Shown here: one piece after another, positions 52,068-62,815 of the stretch
How positions within the stretch are numbered: position 1 is the first letter of the stretch
Layout: the number at the start of each line of letters is the position of its first letter
Origin: Limonium bicolor
Lineage: Eukaryota; Streptophyta; Magnoliopsida; Caryophyllales; Plumbaginaceae
Direction: 5' to 3'
NCBI GenBank assembly: GCA_023374045.1
Contig: CM041783.1
Span: 97,313,298 to 97,377,297 of the forward strand
DNA: 64,000 bases
Made by a program: the position numbers and the translations under genes
Notes under the pieces: generated by a model
The model's input: only the letters and a program-made list of their open reading frames with translations
Databases searched by the model: none
Told to the model about the DNA's origin: nothing

Positions 52068-52072
52068 ATGGG
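52068..52072 (+). other. Predicted 5-bp target-site duplication (right side)
   Basis: ATGGG directly follows the LTR end. Ty3/gypsy insertion normally duplicates 5 bp, so the same bases should precede the first LTR of the array outside the window. Confidence 0.35.
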
Positions 52073-54228
52073 CTGTCAACTTCTTCTGATACTTGGGTGT
52101 CAGAATGGGGGATCTCCTAGGAGTCATATCGAAAGGTTTCACCACTTCCTTTCTCACCCTCTGACTCTCCTCACTTGATTTCACAACTTCCTTCCCCTTA
52201 TCCACTTTCCTCTTCTTAACCGGTCTTAATTCCTTATCAATGTAATAGTATACAAAATTTAAATAATAAACATATCAGTCAACAGTCAAGTTAAAAACTA
52301 AACAGTAAGCATGTAATTAAATAGTTTACCTTGTCACTACTGACATCAATGAGAGAATATGGCCATGGAACAACTGAAGATTTTGCTTGACCTATTTTAC
52401 TCCACTCATTCCACTCCAACGGAAGGGGAGAGTCCTCCTGACCTTGCACAATATCGTCTACCATCACACGAGCGTGGAGAGGTGGGATGACCTTGAAATG
52501 TACTACAGAGTTCGGTCCGGTCTGTAAAACCCGACCGAATGCAACATGTACAGTCCCACTATCCAACACTTGAAACAGATGACATGATTTAGCCATCTAC
52601 ATCAACTCACAACAGTATGCAAGCTAATAAAATTATATTGTTTTAAAAGTAATGTTAAAATAACTAAGGAGGAACAAAGAACAAACCGAAAGGTTTTGAT
52701 AAGGAAATGTGTCTCTGGTAGGAGAAGAAGGTGCAGGATGATCGACCATCGGAGTATCCGCCGTCGTGGTAGGAGCAGACGTCAGTGTAGGATCATCGAC
52801 AGTATCCGCCGTCATGGTAGGAGCAGACGTCGGTCTAGCAGTAGGTGCCGGTGTAGGAGACGTGGCCACTATCGATGTATTCGCCGTCGCGGTAGGAGTA
52901 GACACCGGTGTAGGAGTAGTAGGTGTCGGTGTAGGAGCATGCACCTGGCCCAATACTAAAGCCTCAAGTCTTCGCAGGCGCTCCTCGTAGGCTTGACGCT
53001 CCTCAGCGTGGCGTCTTTCCGACTCAGCGTGACGTCTTTCCGACTCCTCCAACCGGTCATGTACCCGTTCATCCACCATTCTCTCTATCATTTCAGCCTG
53101 TGGTACTCTCGATCGAGACGTAGGAAACACGTCTTTTTGGCGAACTTCCCCTCCAAGCCCCCGCACTCGCCCTGGATGATCCTTTTGCCCAATGGCCTTA
53201 TTCAGTTGATCGACCTGAGACGGAGGGGCCGGAACCATCTCCCATCGCTCAGTCGAGCCAGACTATTTTAAATTAACAAAAATATTAGAAATGAACTTAT
53301 TAATTAGTAAACAACAACTTTTAAATATATATACTTATAATCTTGGACGCCAACTCAGCAATCTCGCTCTGCGGGAACACATATACCCCCTCGTCATTTT
53401 TCACCATTCGACCCAGCATAAATGTCTGCACTCTACTTGCATCGTCAACATCATCAATAACTGACTGAGTGCCGTCTTCATTAGTTTTAATCAGTAAGCC
53501 CTTGCTCTTCCACTTCTCCAACCGCCCCGTGTATCCAGCTCGCCCCATGAAGTGCTTGTAGATATTCTTCGCCCGGTTACGTCTCGCTTGTTCTTGACGT
53601 AACTGTTACAAAATTTGTATATTTGTAAGTTATACATAATAAAAAATATTTGTTAAATTTTATTCCTTAAATAATTAAGAAAGAATAATTGTAAAAGTAC
53701 CTTAAACTCTTCAGTCTGGCGATGGTTGTAGAATATCTTCCAGTCCTCCTCCGTGATCATACCATCATACACTACCCACGGCGGTGACCTCTTGGAGCCC
53801 GGTTTGGTAATCCAGCCATCTACCAACCGATGCTTGAACTGTCGCAGTGATGTCGCTAGAAGTGATTCAATCTTCGTCCGAAGTTCATCCGCGACCTTGT
53901 ATTTCTTCTGCACCATCTGCCACATGATGTCTTTGTCTGCCTTTTCTTGATCTTTCCAGTCCTTATTAATCGAGCAATGGGATTTTACCATCAATCCCAA
54001 GTAGGAAGCAAACTTCTGCTTCGACCCACCACGATGTCGGAGGTACTTGTCCCAGATCAAATAGATGGGAGAATCTTTCTTCTCCTTCAACCCACGGGTC
54101 GGTCCACGTCCCTTCCGAGGGGGCTGCGAAGTAGATGCAGCTGGTGGTTCTTCAGTAGGGACGTCATCGTCAATATCATCGAGCCCCAACAGTAAGTCCT
54201 CTTCGACTCTATCGTCAGGATCCATAAT
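52068..54228 (-). pseudogene. CACTA second gene, Transposase_24 (Ptta/En/Spm, TNPA-like), truncated by the retrotransposon
   Basis: In En/Spm the second product binds subterminal repeats and aids transposition. Five exons can be read, all joining in phase 0: 54225-53701 (start MDPDDRVEE, preceded by an acceptor TTTTTCAG), 53602-53342, 53262-52687, 52596-52330 and 52232-52068, 598 codons in total. Exons 1-2 carry the Transposase_24 region (basic stretch, W/F-rich core with SPPWVVYDGM, then HFMGRAGY). Exon 3 has a charged coiled coil with a repeated ESERRHA and a long Pro/Thr-rich tail. Exon 4 resembles a conserved plant module of unknown role (VVPWPYSLIDV). Exon 5 starts ELRPVKKRKVDKGK, a probable nuclear localisation signal. 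The coding frame is cut at 52068 by the LTR end; the remainder should lie left of the array. Exon 2 ends AAG followed by ATTATAAG, so the donor GT seems mutated to AT. Exon structure is my reconstruction. Confidence 0.82.
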
Positions 54229-54343
54229 CTGAAAAATAATCAACAATTAACAAGGTTATTACGAACATCTACTGAATCAAATATTGAAACATGACAAAAA
54301 TTAAATAATATAATATTGTCAACCAAACTTACAAAATAACATT

Positions 54344-57300
54344 TCATCGTTCAATCCACAATCCTTCATTGTGGTCGGACCTTCGATATTCAAAATTAGT
54401 TACATTATCTACCTCCATCGGCAACCGAATAGGTACATCTGTTTCATCTTCACAGTCGTATTCATCCTCATCAACAATATTATCAATCCCAACTATCGAT
54501 CTTTTACTCTACATTACAATAGACCATCTGGGATTAGATTGATCACGACAGTAGAATACTTGTTTTGCCTTTGATGCAACAATAAAGGGTTCATCAGTAG
54601 GAGCCGCTGTCGTTAAATCAACTAGCTTCATACCATGATCCTCCTCATGATATCCCTGTTTGTTGTCCACCCATTTGCAACGAAATACGCAAGTTTCATA
54701 ACTAGTGTAATTCAAGACCCAAATATCCTCAATAACACCATAATATTCGTTCTTCAGTGTATTACGACTTGTTCCTGTGAAAATGTCTTGTGAAGCGATA
54801 AGATGCACACCACTGTTCTGGTTTGTCGATTTATAATCTTGACGTGCAGTGTAAAAAGAAAATCCATTTACATCATATCCTTCATACGACAACACATCGA
54901 GATTTGGACCAAGTGCCAACAATTGGATCATTTCATCCACGCTCCTTGAATCTTCATACAACACCTTCTGTCTGAACCACTTAACAAATGTTGCATTCTG
55001 CTCTTTTTTTAATTTGGCATTACTCATCGTTGGGTGTTTTGTTTTGAGGTACGCTAGGTGTGCATCGAAATACGGTTCAACAACTTCTGAATGATTCAAC
55101 ACAACCAGATGTGCCTTGTTCAATGTATCAATATCAACTCTGCATAATTTTTTCCCACAGGTACCAACCCCTTTAAGCCTGCCATCATGTCTTGCTTTCG
55201 GTAATCCAATAACATCAACACCGTCTAAGTAATGAGTGCAGAAGTCAACTACTTTCTCTGTTACTGTCCCTTCAATTATGCTTCCCTCTGGATGCCGATG
55301 GTTTTTCATTTTCTTTTTCAGTATACCCATATATCTCTCAAACGGATACATGTATTGAAGGTATAACGGACCACAATGTTTGATCTCTCTAACAAGATGA
55401 ACAAGTAGATGCACCATAATATCAAAAAACGAAGGAGGAAAATACATTTCCAACTGACACATGGTGATCACAAGGTCATTCTGTAGTTTATCCAGCGTCT
55501 CCACATCAAGCACTTTACACGAAATTCCTTTGAAGAAAACACATAAATTTGTAATAGTTTTCCTGACATCAGCTGGAAGGATTCCACGTAGAACAACCGG
55601 AAGTAAGTGCTGCATCAGCACATGATAGTCGTGAGACTTCATCCCTACTAATTTAAGATCAGACATTGATACCAAACTTGATATGTTCGATGAGTAACCG
55701 GATGGCACTTTAATATGACGAAGAGAACTACAAAAACTTATTTTCTCTTCTTTGGATAATGTATGACAAGCGGGAGGCAAGAATGTTCTTTTCCCTCTTT
55801 GTTGTGGTGCGAATTCTTCTCGTATACCCAATTCAACCAGATCTTTTCTACCCTTTAAATGGTCTTTTGTCTTTCCTTTCACGTTTAGTAGTGTCGCAGA
55901 TACACTTTCACCAATGTTTTTCTCCACGTGCATAGCATCAATGCAATGTCTCACCTCTAAATGTTGCCAATATTCAAGTTCCCAAAATATTGATTTTTTC
56001 TTCCAGATGCTCTTTTCAGTGGCTTTAATTGGTGGACCGAAGTTGTTCACAACATTCTTCAACTGATTGTAAGTCTCAGCAGCAGATAGTGGTGGTCGAG
56101 CGACTGCATGATCCATTTTTCCATCAAACTCTTTTGTCATCTTACGGTATTTGTGCCCTTTAGGAAGGAATTTCCGATGGCCCATGTACACATTTTTTCC
56201 ACTGTGTTTTAACCGTATACTGCAAGTTCTATCTCCACATATAGGGAACGCTAGAGCTCCTTTAATTGTGTATCGCGAGAGGTTACCGTATGCAGGGAAA
56301 TCATTGATCGTACAAAACAACATAGCCCGGAGCGTGAAGTTTTCCATACCATATGAATCATACACCGTCGCACCTTCATTCCACAACAATTTTAAATCGT
56401 CAATAAGTGGTTGCAAAAACACATCAATTTTGTTTCCCGGTTGTTTTGGACCCGATATCAACAGAGAGAGGAGAATATGTCTGGGTTTCATACACAACCA
56501 TGGTGGCAGATTATATATTGTCAATAAAACAGGCCAAGTACTGTGTATACTGCTCAAAGTGCCATAAGGGTTCCTCCCATCAGTGCATAAACCAAGTCTT
56601 AAGTTCCTTGGGTCTGTACCGAATTGAGGGTATATTCTGTCAATGTTTCTCCATTGTGGTGAATCGGCTGGATGTCTCAATTTACCATCATCCTTTCTAT
56701 GGGTAGCATGCCATCGGAGGTTCTCAGCATCTTTCTGAACTGCAAACAAACGTTTGAATCAGGGAATTATCGGTAGATACCACAACACCTTCGTAGGAGA
56801 GCCCACTTTAGTGCTTATGTGGTTTCTGTCACCCTTTGTTACATAGCGTGATTCCCCACATTCAGAGCAATGGTCATCCAACTCATTCTCCTTCCAATAC
56901 AACATACACCCATTTGGACAAGCATGTTTTTTTATATTCCATACCCATCGGACACATTAACTTCTTTGCCTCATAAGTTGTTGTGGGTATCACATTGTCC
57001 TTTGGTAGTACATCCTTCAGCAGTTGTAAAAGATCTGTAAAACTGACATCACTCCATCCATGTCTCACCTTCAGATTGAATAGTTTTAGGACAACGCTCA
57101 ATTTGTTTTGTGTTTGCGTTTCACATCCACTGTACAACGGTTCCTTTGATGCTTGCATCAGATTTTCGAATGATTTGGGTTTGTTGGAAAAATGTTGTTC
57201 AACATCTTCCATCATTGCATTAAGGTCCTCCTGATCATCTGAATCACTACCTAGTGAATCATCTTGAGTATCCCCAAAATCGTGTGAAGCATCCATTTCT

Positions 57301-57587
57301 GATTGTTCTGCAACGACGTTATCAGCACATTCAAACACTTGTATTGAATGTTGACCATGCAGTATTGTTATGGCTTCATAATCATCTGTAAACCCTCTGC
57401 GAATCAGATGATCCTTAATCTTGTCCACACCTCGGTATTTGAAGTCGTTCTTGCAATCGACACAAGGACATCGAATATATCCCTTATCCCTTGGTTTAAG
57501 ATTGTCAACAAGGAATTTGCAAAATTTATTGACCCCTTCTAGGTACTTGATGTCCAATCTGTCACTGTACATCACTGAGCGCTCCAT
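54344..57587 (-). pseudogene. CACTA transposase (TNP2/TNPD type) with one frameshift and two premature stops
   Basis: This would be the catalytic transposase that cuts the CACTA ends. The likely start is the ATG at 57587 (MERSVMYSDRL). Residues about 1-80 are the Transpos_assoc domain with a CPCVDC metal-binding-like motif. After a 7-T run (plus strand, 56927-56933) the frame shifts by one base; the expected HACPNGC segment continues in the new frame. A TGA at 56761-56759 interrupts it where family members usually have Arg (CGA to TGA). The remaining ~745 codons to 54512 hold the Tnp2 core: acidic residues in LCTDGRNPYG and TINDFPAYGNLS, a CGDRTCSIRLK segment, YMGHRKFLP, and HCIDAMHVEKN. DUF4218 (QHLLPVVLRGILP…YPFERYMGILKK) and DUF4216 (YGVIEDIWVLNY) follow. 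A TAG at 54511-54509 is followed by 54 further in-frame codons with an acidic tail ending at TGA 54346-54344, so it is probably premature. Family assignment is firm; activity is unlikely. Confidence 0.93.
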
Positions 57588-57667
57588 CTCCTTTTTCAAC
57601 ACACCAGATGTTGTGAACTCGTTCCATTGATCTCCCCTTTTTTTATTTACAGATTTAACAACCTAAA

Positions 57668-57920
57668 CCTATCCAATCACCTTCGATCTCACCTAGGAAC
57701 AAGTTAATAATATACAGTAGTTCAGTGATAATTTCGGCAGCATTACCCTACAGTTCTCCTAGTGTAGATATATATATATATATGAATTGTTTCAATTCAC
57801 ATATATATATGTACACTAGAAGAACACTACGGTAATGCTGCTGAATGATTCACTGAACTACTGTATATTATTAACTCATTCACAACATAGATGGTGAGAT
57901 CAAAGGTTATTGGACAGTCC
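57668..57920. repeat. Long imperfect inverted repeat (palindrome) at the CACTA 5' end
   Basis: The arms (about 57668-57789 and 57793-57920) pair around a 3-base centre near 57791. Matching pieces include GTTAATAATATACAGTAG with CTACTGTATATTATTAAC, CAGCATTACC with GGTAATGCTG, TTCTCCTAGTG with CACTAGAAGAA, ATATATATGAATTG with CAATTCACATATAT, and TCCAATCACCTTCGATCTCACC with GGTGAGATC…GGTTATTGGA. Each arm holds an outward-facing CACTAG (minus strand from 57764; plus strand from 57814). The left arm is the putative promoter/5' UTR of the transposase gene. Confidence 0.85.
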
Positions 57921-59595
57921 CAACAGGGACTATCTAAGACATACCTCTATCAGGTAAATCTCAGACAGGTAATTCTATGTTTGAATTGATTTTCCATTAT
58001 TTTAATAGAAAAGCAAAAATAAATTGAAACGTTTTAAATACCAACCTGATGAGTAGGCAAATGCTATGTCCGATGGGTATGGATGGTCAGCTAGCGCGAA
58101 CAGCACAGAAGAAGGAGAAGTAGGCAAATGCTCTTGCGCGTAGTATATAACACCTATTCAATGAAATAATAATAAGGTTTCAATTTTATAAAAACTTGAA
58201 TAATTGAACATATTAAACAAACAAACATAGCTAATGTTATTACCGGTTATTTTTGCTCTCCTTGTCTTAATTCGATTGTCTTCTACCTCAGAGCAACCTG
58301 CAAGAGATGAAAAAATTGAAACTGTAAGTAAATATGAAGAAAGTTAAATTCGATGGAATTAGAATCAGCTTAAATTCTGGAAAAAATTTGGCATGACCTT
58401 TGCGTATTTTTAGACACTCCACATTTTTTAAGGCATAAACAAACACAGTAGCAGCAACATTAATTCTCAGCAAACCATACGAATTATTATCAGACAGACA
58501 AGTATGCATATAGTAAATGTATATATATATATATGATCAATGAACAAAAACAACCACCCCATTTCAACTTAATCTCGCATTTCAACCACACTATGCAAAT
58601 ATATATTCTAATGATTGCAGAATACAAGTAGAATTTAGTATAACGTTTATTAGTGACAATATTATATATATATATGTATTTCTTTCTAAAATTATAATCA
58701 GAAATGCAGGTGTTTTACCGTGGGTTCTGATCAGGCAAACCGGTGGCAGAGGTTGACAGCAACAGATAGTGCGACAAGTAGACAATCCGACCGTGTGTAG
58801 TGACACACCTATTCAATGAAATTAGAATATAAGGTTTTAATTTGAATAAAAAGTATGAATAATTGAACAAATAAACAAATGAATATATTTTGAATAAACG
58901 ATGTTATTGAAACATTTTAAAAAAACTAACCTAATGAGTAGGGATGATCAAGTCACAAATGAGAAGGAAGAGGGATTGTTCAACCGTAGAAACACCTATT
59001 CAATAAAATTAAAATAAGGTTAAATTCTGGATAAAATTTGGCATGACCTTTGCGTATTTTTATGTACTCCACATTTTTTAAGGCAGAAATGTACAAACAT
59101 AGTAGCAACATCAATAAAATTATAACACCCGCAAGAATACTAGCAACATGGTTTGAGGTCTGATTTTGTCGTATTGTTCTTTCCCAAATTAAACAAGACA
59201 ACATGGTTTCCAGCAGTCAATATATAACCTAAATTCGCCATTCGGTACGTACGTCTATGTTATATCCAATCTAAATCAAGCATGTGCATACCACCAGCCA
59301 GCCGCCTCTTCTATATTTATGCCATGCCCAAAGATGAAAACAAATACACCCTACGCCTAATGACAAGAATTAAGGCTAGCTACCTTAATTCATTAGGAAA
59401 CTATAAATTACATATATAAATGAAAATCCAACTTCTTCAAAACTCAAAACTAGTCGGTATATTCAGCAGTATGTGTTAGAGAGTAAATATAATTAAGCTA
59501 TCATACACATATATATATAATACCATACGTTAAAAAAATAGCTAGCTAGTAGCTAGTTACCGAAGTGATCGAAGCTTGGCGGTGGTGGCGTTCAC
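57921..59595. other. AT-rich non-coding stretch with degenerate direct repeats
   Basis: No gene recognised. A ~95-bp block beginning TAAATTCTGG and containing GGCATGACCTTTGCGTATTT and CTCCACATTTTTTAAGGCA occurs at about 58371-58466 and again at 59021-59115. CACCTATTCAAT(G/A)AAAT occurs three times (about 58151, 58807 and 58993), and TGATGAGTAGG/TAATGAGTAGG twice (about 58048 and 58932). Short (AT)n runs lie at about 58519 and 58662. These may be subterminal repeats of a CACTA-type element or a decayed duplication. Confidence 0.6.
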
Positions 59596-59882
59596 AGAGG
59601 TGAGGAACCGGGGCTAGTCAGGCGAGGGGCGGTGGAGGCGGTGAACTGGCGAGGGGGCGAGGGGCGGTGGAGGCGGTGAACTGGCGAGGGGGTGAGGGGG
59701 CGGTGGAGGCGGTGAACTGGCGAGGGGGCGGTGGAGGCGGTGAACTGGCGAGGGGGCGAGAGTGGTGGAAGCTTTCGGGTGGTGGCAACGCAGGATTCGT
59801 GCGGAGTAGGCTCGACAGCGGAGGAGGACGGGAACTCGACGGCGGAGGAGGACGGGCACACTGGGACGGCGGAGGAGGACGG
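59596..59882. repeat. GC-rich minisatellite
   Basis: GGCGGTGGAGGCGGTGAACT with GGCGAGGGG linkers recurs four times at 28-38 bp spacing (about 59624-59760), followed by three GGCGGAGGAGGACGG units (about 59815-59882). Composition contrasts sharply with the AT-rich surroundings. Minus-strand frames are Pro/Ser-rich (SPPPPP) in all three phases, as expected of a repeat and not of a gene. Confidence 0.8.
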
Positions 59883-59883
59883 C

Positions 59884-59971
59884 TGTAACACCCCAACCAC
59901 CACTGTACACTTAACATCAAACTGCAGCGGAAATCTCAACTCATCACATTACTTAATTTAATGGTGTTACA
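59884..59971. repeat. 88-bp segment bounded by TGTAACACC and GGTGTTACA
   Basis: The 9-bp ends are perfect inverted repeats. Flanks (ACGGC and CGCCG) do not form a target-site duplication. It could be a remnant of an LTR with a large internal deletion or a chance inner repeat of the longer LTR. Confidence 0.5.
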
Positions 59972-61845
59972 CGCCGTTAACCACCCATGTGGCTAACAAG
60001 GCTAATACATATACATTTGTATCGGTCTGATGGACTAGATTCCCGAGCAACTAACAATACAATCCTCATTCCATTTTCAACATTTATTATATACATACAT
60101 TCCCACTGTACCGAGTATTTACAAACTAATGCCGATAACAATTTCGGTCTTACTACGCTTACAATGCTTACGCCATTTAGATGGCTACCCATGTATAAAC
60201 ATCTACCCCGTCCTACTCTCGAACGGCTTCCAGCTCCTTGTACCTGAAATAGAAAAAGAGAGAAAGGGTGGCCCCCAAGAGGCTCAGCACCTTTGCTGGT
60301 ATGGTAATCCCGCAGCCCACATGCTACCGGGCCACGCACAACTAATTGTCGTCTTAGCATGCAGTTGATTATATTTAAATCATGCATACAAGCCATAAAC
60401 ATACAACACATAACATTTCGCCTCAATGGGCTCAACCTATAACCAACACATCCACACTTAACCAACCATTCAATGATTCCTTAAACCCTAGAGTGGCTCT
60501 CCTCTAAAACGGAGCTACTTCCTTAACGAACGACGTGTACCCATTAATCGGGTTATCCTTAAACGCCTCTTGTCACAAACTGGGATTCATTTCCATGATC
60601 CACACACTCCATATCCTACAACATATCTCATTCCTCACATAACAAAACATAACAAAACCTTTTTGTTTCGACGTACACATGATAACATCACAATCATTTT
60701 AAAACCCCTAACGTATACTTATCGTAGCATAGCAAGGGAATTTGCATAGCACAACACCAATACATAACACCATAAATCGGTTCTCACAAGGAACCTTCCA
60801 CCATAGTTAGTATACATAGTGAGCCTAGAGATTATTACCAATCCCATGTTAAGCTCGTTACCTACCTCGTTACCGTCCGGTTATATAGAACGGTTAACTT
60901 ATACCCAAGGTGTGTCGGATATAGTAATCCCAAGCACACCGAAATAACATTTGTATGCCCCTGTGGCCCGACGTGAGTCAGTAACTAGCTTTGGATAAGC
61001 TAAGGGAAGGTAGAAACCAAATTGGAATACCACCTACACATACACCAAGAGAGCCGAACCGGATATGACATCGACTCCCGTCCATCACACGCGTGGCCGG
61101 AACAACCGGACTCCTCACCCCCCATTAGTACATATACACTTATAAATAAGTAGTTAGAGATCCATTATGGAGCCTACCACATCCACACCCCATACGGTAT
61201 CATAACCGAGTTAAGCACACAAGGGAGGTTCACACACTTGCATACAACAACAATATCCAACTAACTCACACATAACCGTGGTTAGCACGTTCCCAAGGTT
61301 TGGGCCGTCAACTCCGAATACCGATCACTCATGTGTTCCTAGTTTTGGTTAGCTAAGGTTTAACACGTACTTGAGGTTAAATGGTATCGGAGGCCAAATT
61401 CGCCACATAAATGAATTACTATAAACTCATTACATGTTTTAATCTTACAAGGTGGCCAACACTCAAGAAAACATATTGGCATACAAGCCGGTGTAATCCG
61501 GTAGGACACAGGTTGCAAGAAAACCATACCTGTCACCGGAGTCCACTTTACCACGTCCACTTATGTTCCTCGAGCAATTCTCGAACAACTGATAACATTA
61601 CATGTACTTTTATTAACATCGGGGTAGCATGATTATTTAATGTCTAATGCTTATAACTTTCTCCCCGTTAACTTAGTTACATAACTTCACTTTTTAACTT
61701 GTTTTACTTTTACATTTCAATACAACTTTTCACCCACTTAACTGTCATTAAAACTCACCTAACATGTCCTTAACAACTTTATAACATACATACTCATCAA
61801 TCCCCATCATTACATATCATTTCATAACCTTAACCCATGTTTTTG

Positions 61846-62037
61846 GTCCGACCGGACTTACCGACCGGACTTGTCCATGTCCGGTCGATTCCAGAACACA
61901 TTTCCGCCAAAATTTTCTACTCCGACCGACCTTGTAAGTCCGGTCCTATGTCCGGTCCATTCCAGAAACTAATTCTCGCAGGGTAAACTGGGCCCGACCG
62001 AACTTGCAAGTCCGGTCGCAAGTCCGGTCTGCCCCAG
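61846..62037. repeat. Three degenerate GACCGGACT…AGTCCGGTC units
   Basis: Units at about 61846-61915, 61922-61975 and 61992-62037 each carry GACCG(G/A)ACTTG followed by AAGTCCGGTC-type sequence, then TCCAGAA or CCCCAGA. The core GACCGAACTTGCAAGTCCGGTC is close to a perfect palindrome. Confidence 0.65.
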
Positions 62038-62769
62038 ATCTTTGTTTTCCTTTTTACATTCAACTCCAAACTTCACCCCATATGACCTAGTACATCCCAA
62101 CCTCATTTGAGCACTTCAAACACACCTTAAGATATCCTTAAACACTCACAAAACTCTTTTTCCAATTCCTTAAACCTTTACTTATATCTTCACAAAATTT
62201 CTAACACTTACAATGTTCTCTCCTAGTTTTCAAGTGGTGTTTCATCCATAATAACCACTATACCAAAGTGTTTCCTCACCATCATAACATCTCTCCCAAG
62301 CATCTTCTCTTACCAACCAAATCTTCTTTTCACAACTCCTTAAAGTTCCTTTCTCAAAGCCTTATCTAAACATTATTCCCACCTTGCACATCACATAACC
62401 TAAACCTTAAACAAACTTCTCCAAGACTTTAATACATTCTCAAAAACACATATTGAATTCCTAGAACTTCCAAGACAATGCTAAATCCTTATAGCACCTT
62501 AGAACACCTTAATGCATGTGTTCTTCCTTAGTGAAGCATGTATCCATTCTTAACAATTCCTAGTTCACCCATGTTCATTAAGCACCTAGAACTCCTTATA
62601 CAGTTTACAAATTTCACCATGGGTTCTCTTAGCACATCATCATTCCAAAACTCATAGTTTTCACCATTAAAACACTCAAGAACACCCAATTCCATCAAGA
62701 ACACTATCACTCACAAAACTTCACCAAATTTACACTACATCACAATATAGTGCATAATTAAACTTGCTT

Positions 62770-62815
62770 GGCACTTAGGCCCTTAAATAACATGGCTCTT
62801 AGGCCCTTAAATTGC
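62770..62815. repeat. Short direct repeat CTTAGGCCCTTAAAT
   Basis: Two copies about 30 bp apart within the AT-rich right-hand non-coding region. No function is suggested. Confidence 0.5.

Larger units (their letters stand above)
52068..57764 (-). mobile_element. CACTA (En/Spm-type) transposon, right part, interrupted by the retrotransposon array
   Basis: Two minus-strand genes in the usual CACTA order: TNP2 transposase, then a Transposase_24 (TNPA-like) gene. Read on the minus strand, a CACTAG motif starts at 57764, about 175 bp before the transposase start codon, and is a plausible element end. The other end would lie beyond the retrotransposon array. The terminus is uncertain because it falls inside a palindrome with a second CACTAG in the other arm. 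Both genes are damaged, so the element is probably not autonomous. Confidence 0.75.

Noticed and set aside
52696..52990. Arg-rich and Val/Gly-rich plus-strand frames
   Set aside because: They are antisense shadows of the Pro/Thr-rich exon 3 of the TNPA-like gene.
59592..59939. Proline-rich minus-strand reading frames
   Set aside because: Three overlapping frames are open only because of the GC-rich minisatellite; no start context, domain or splice pattern supports a gene.
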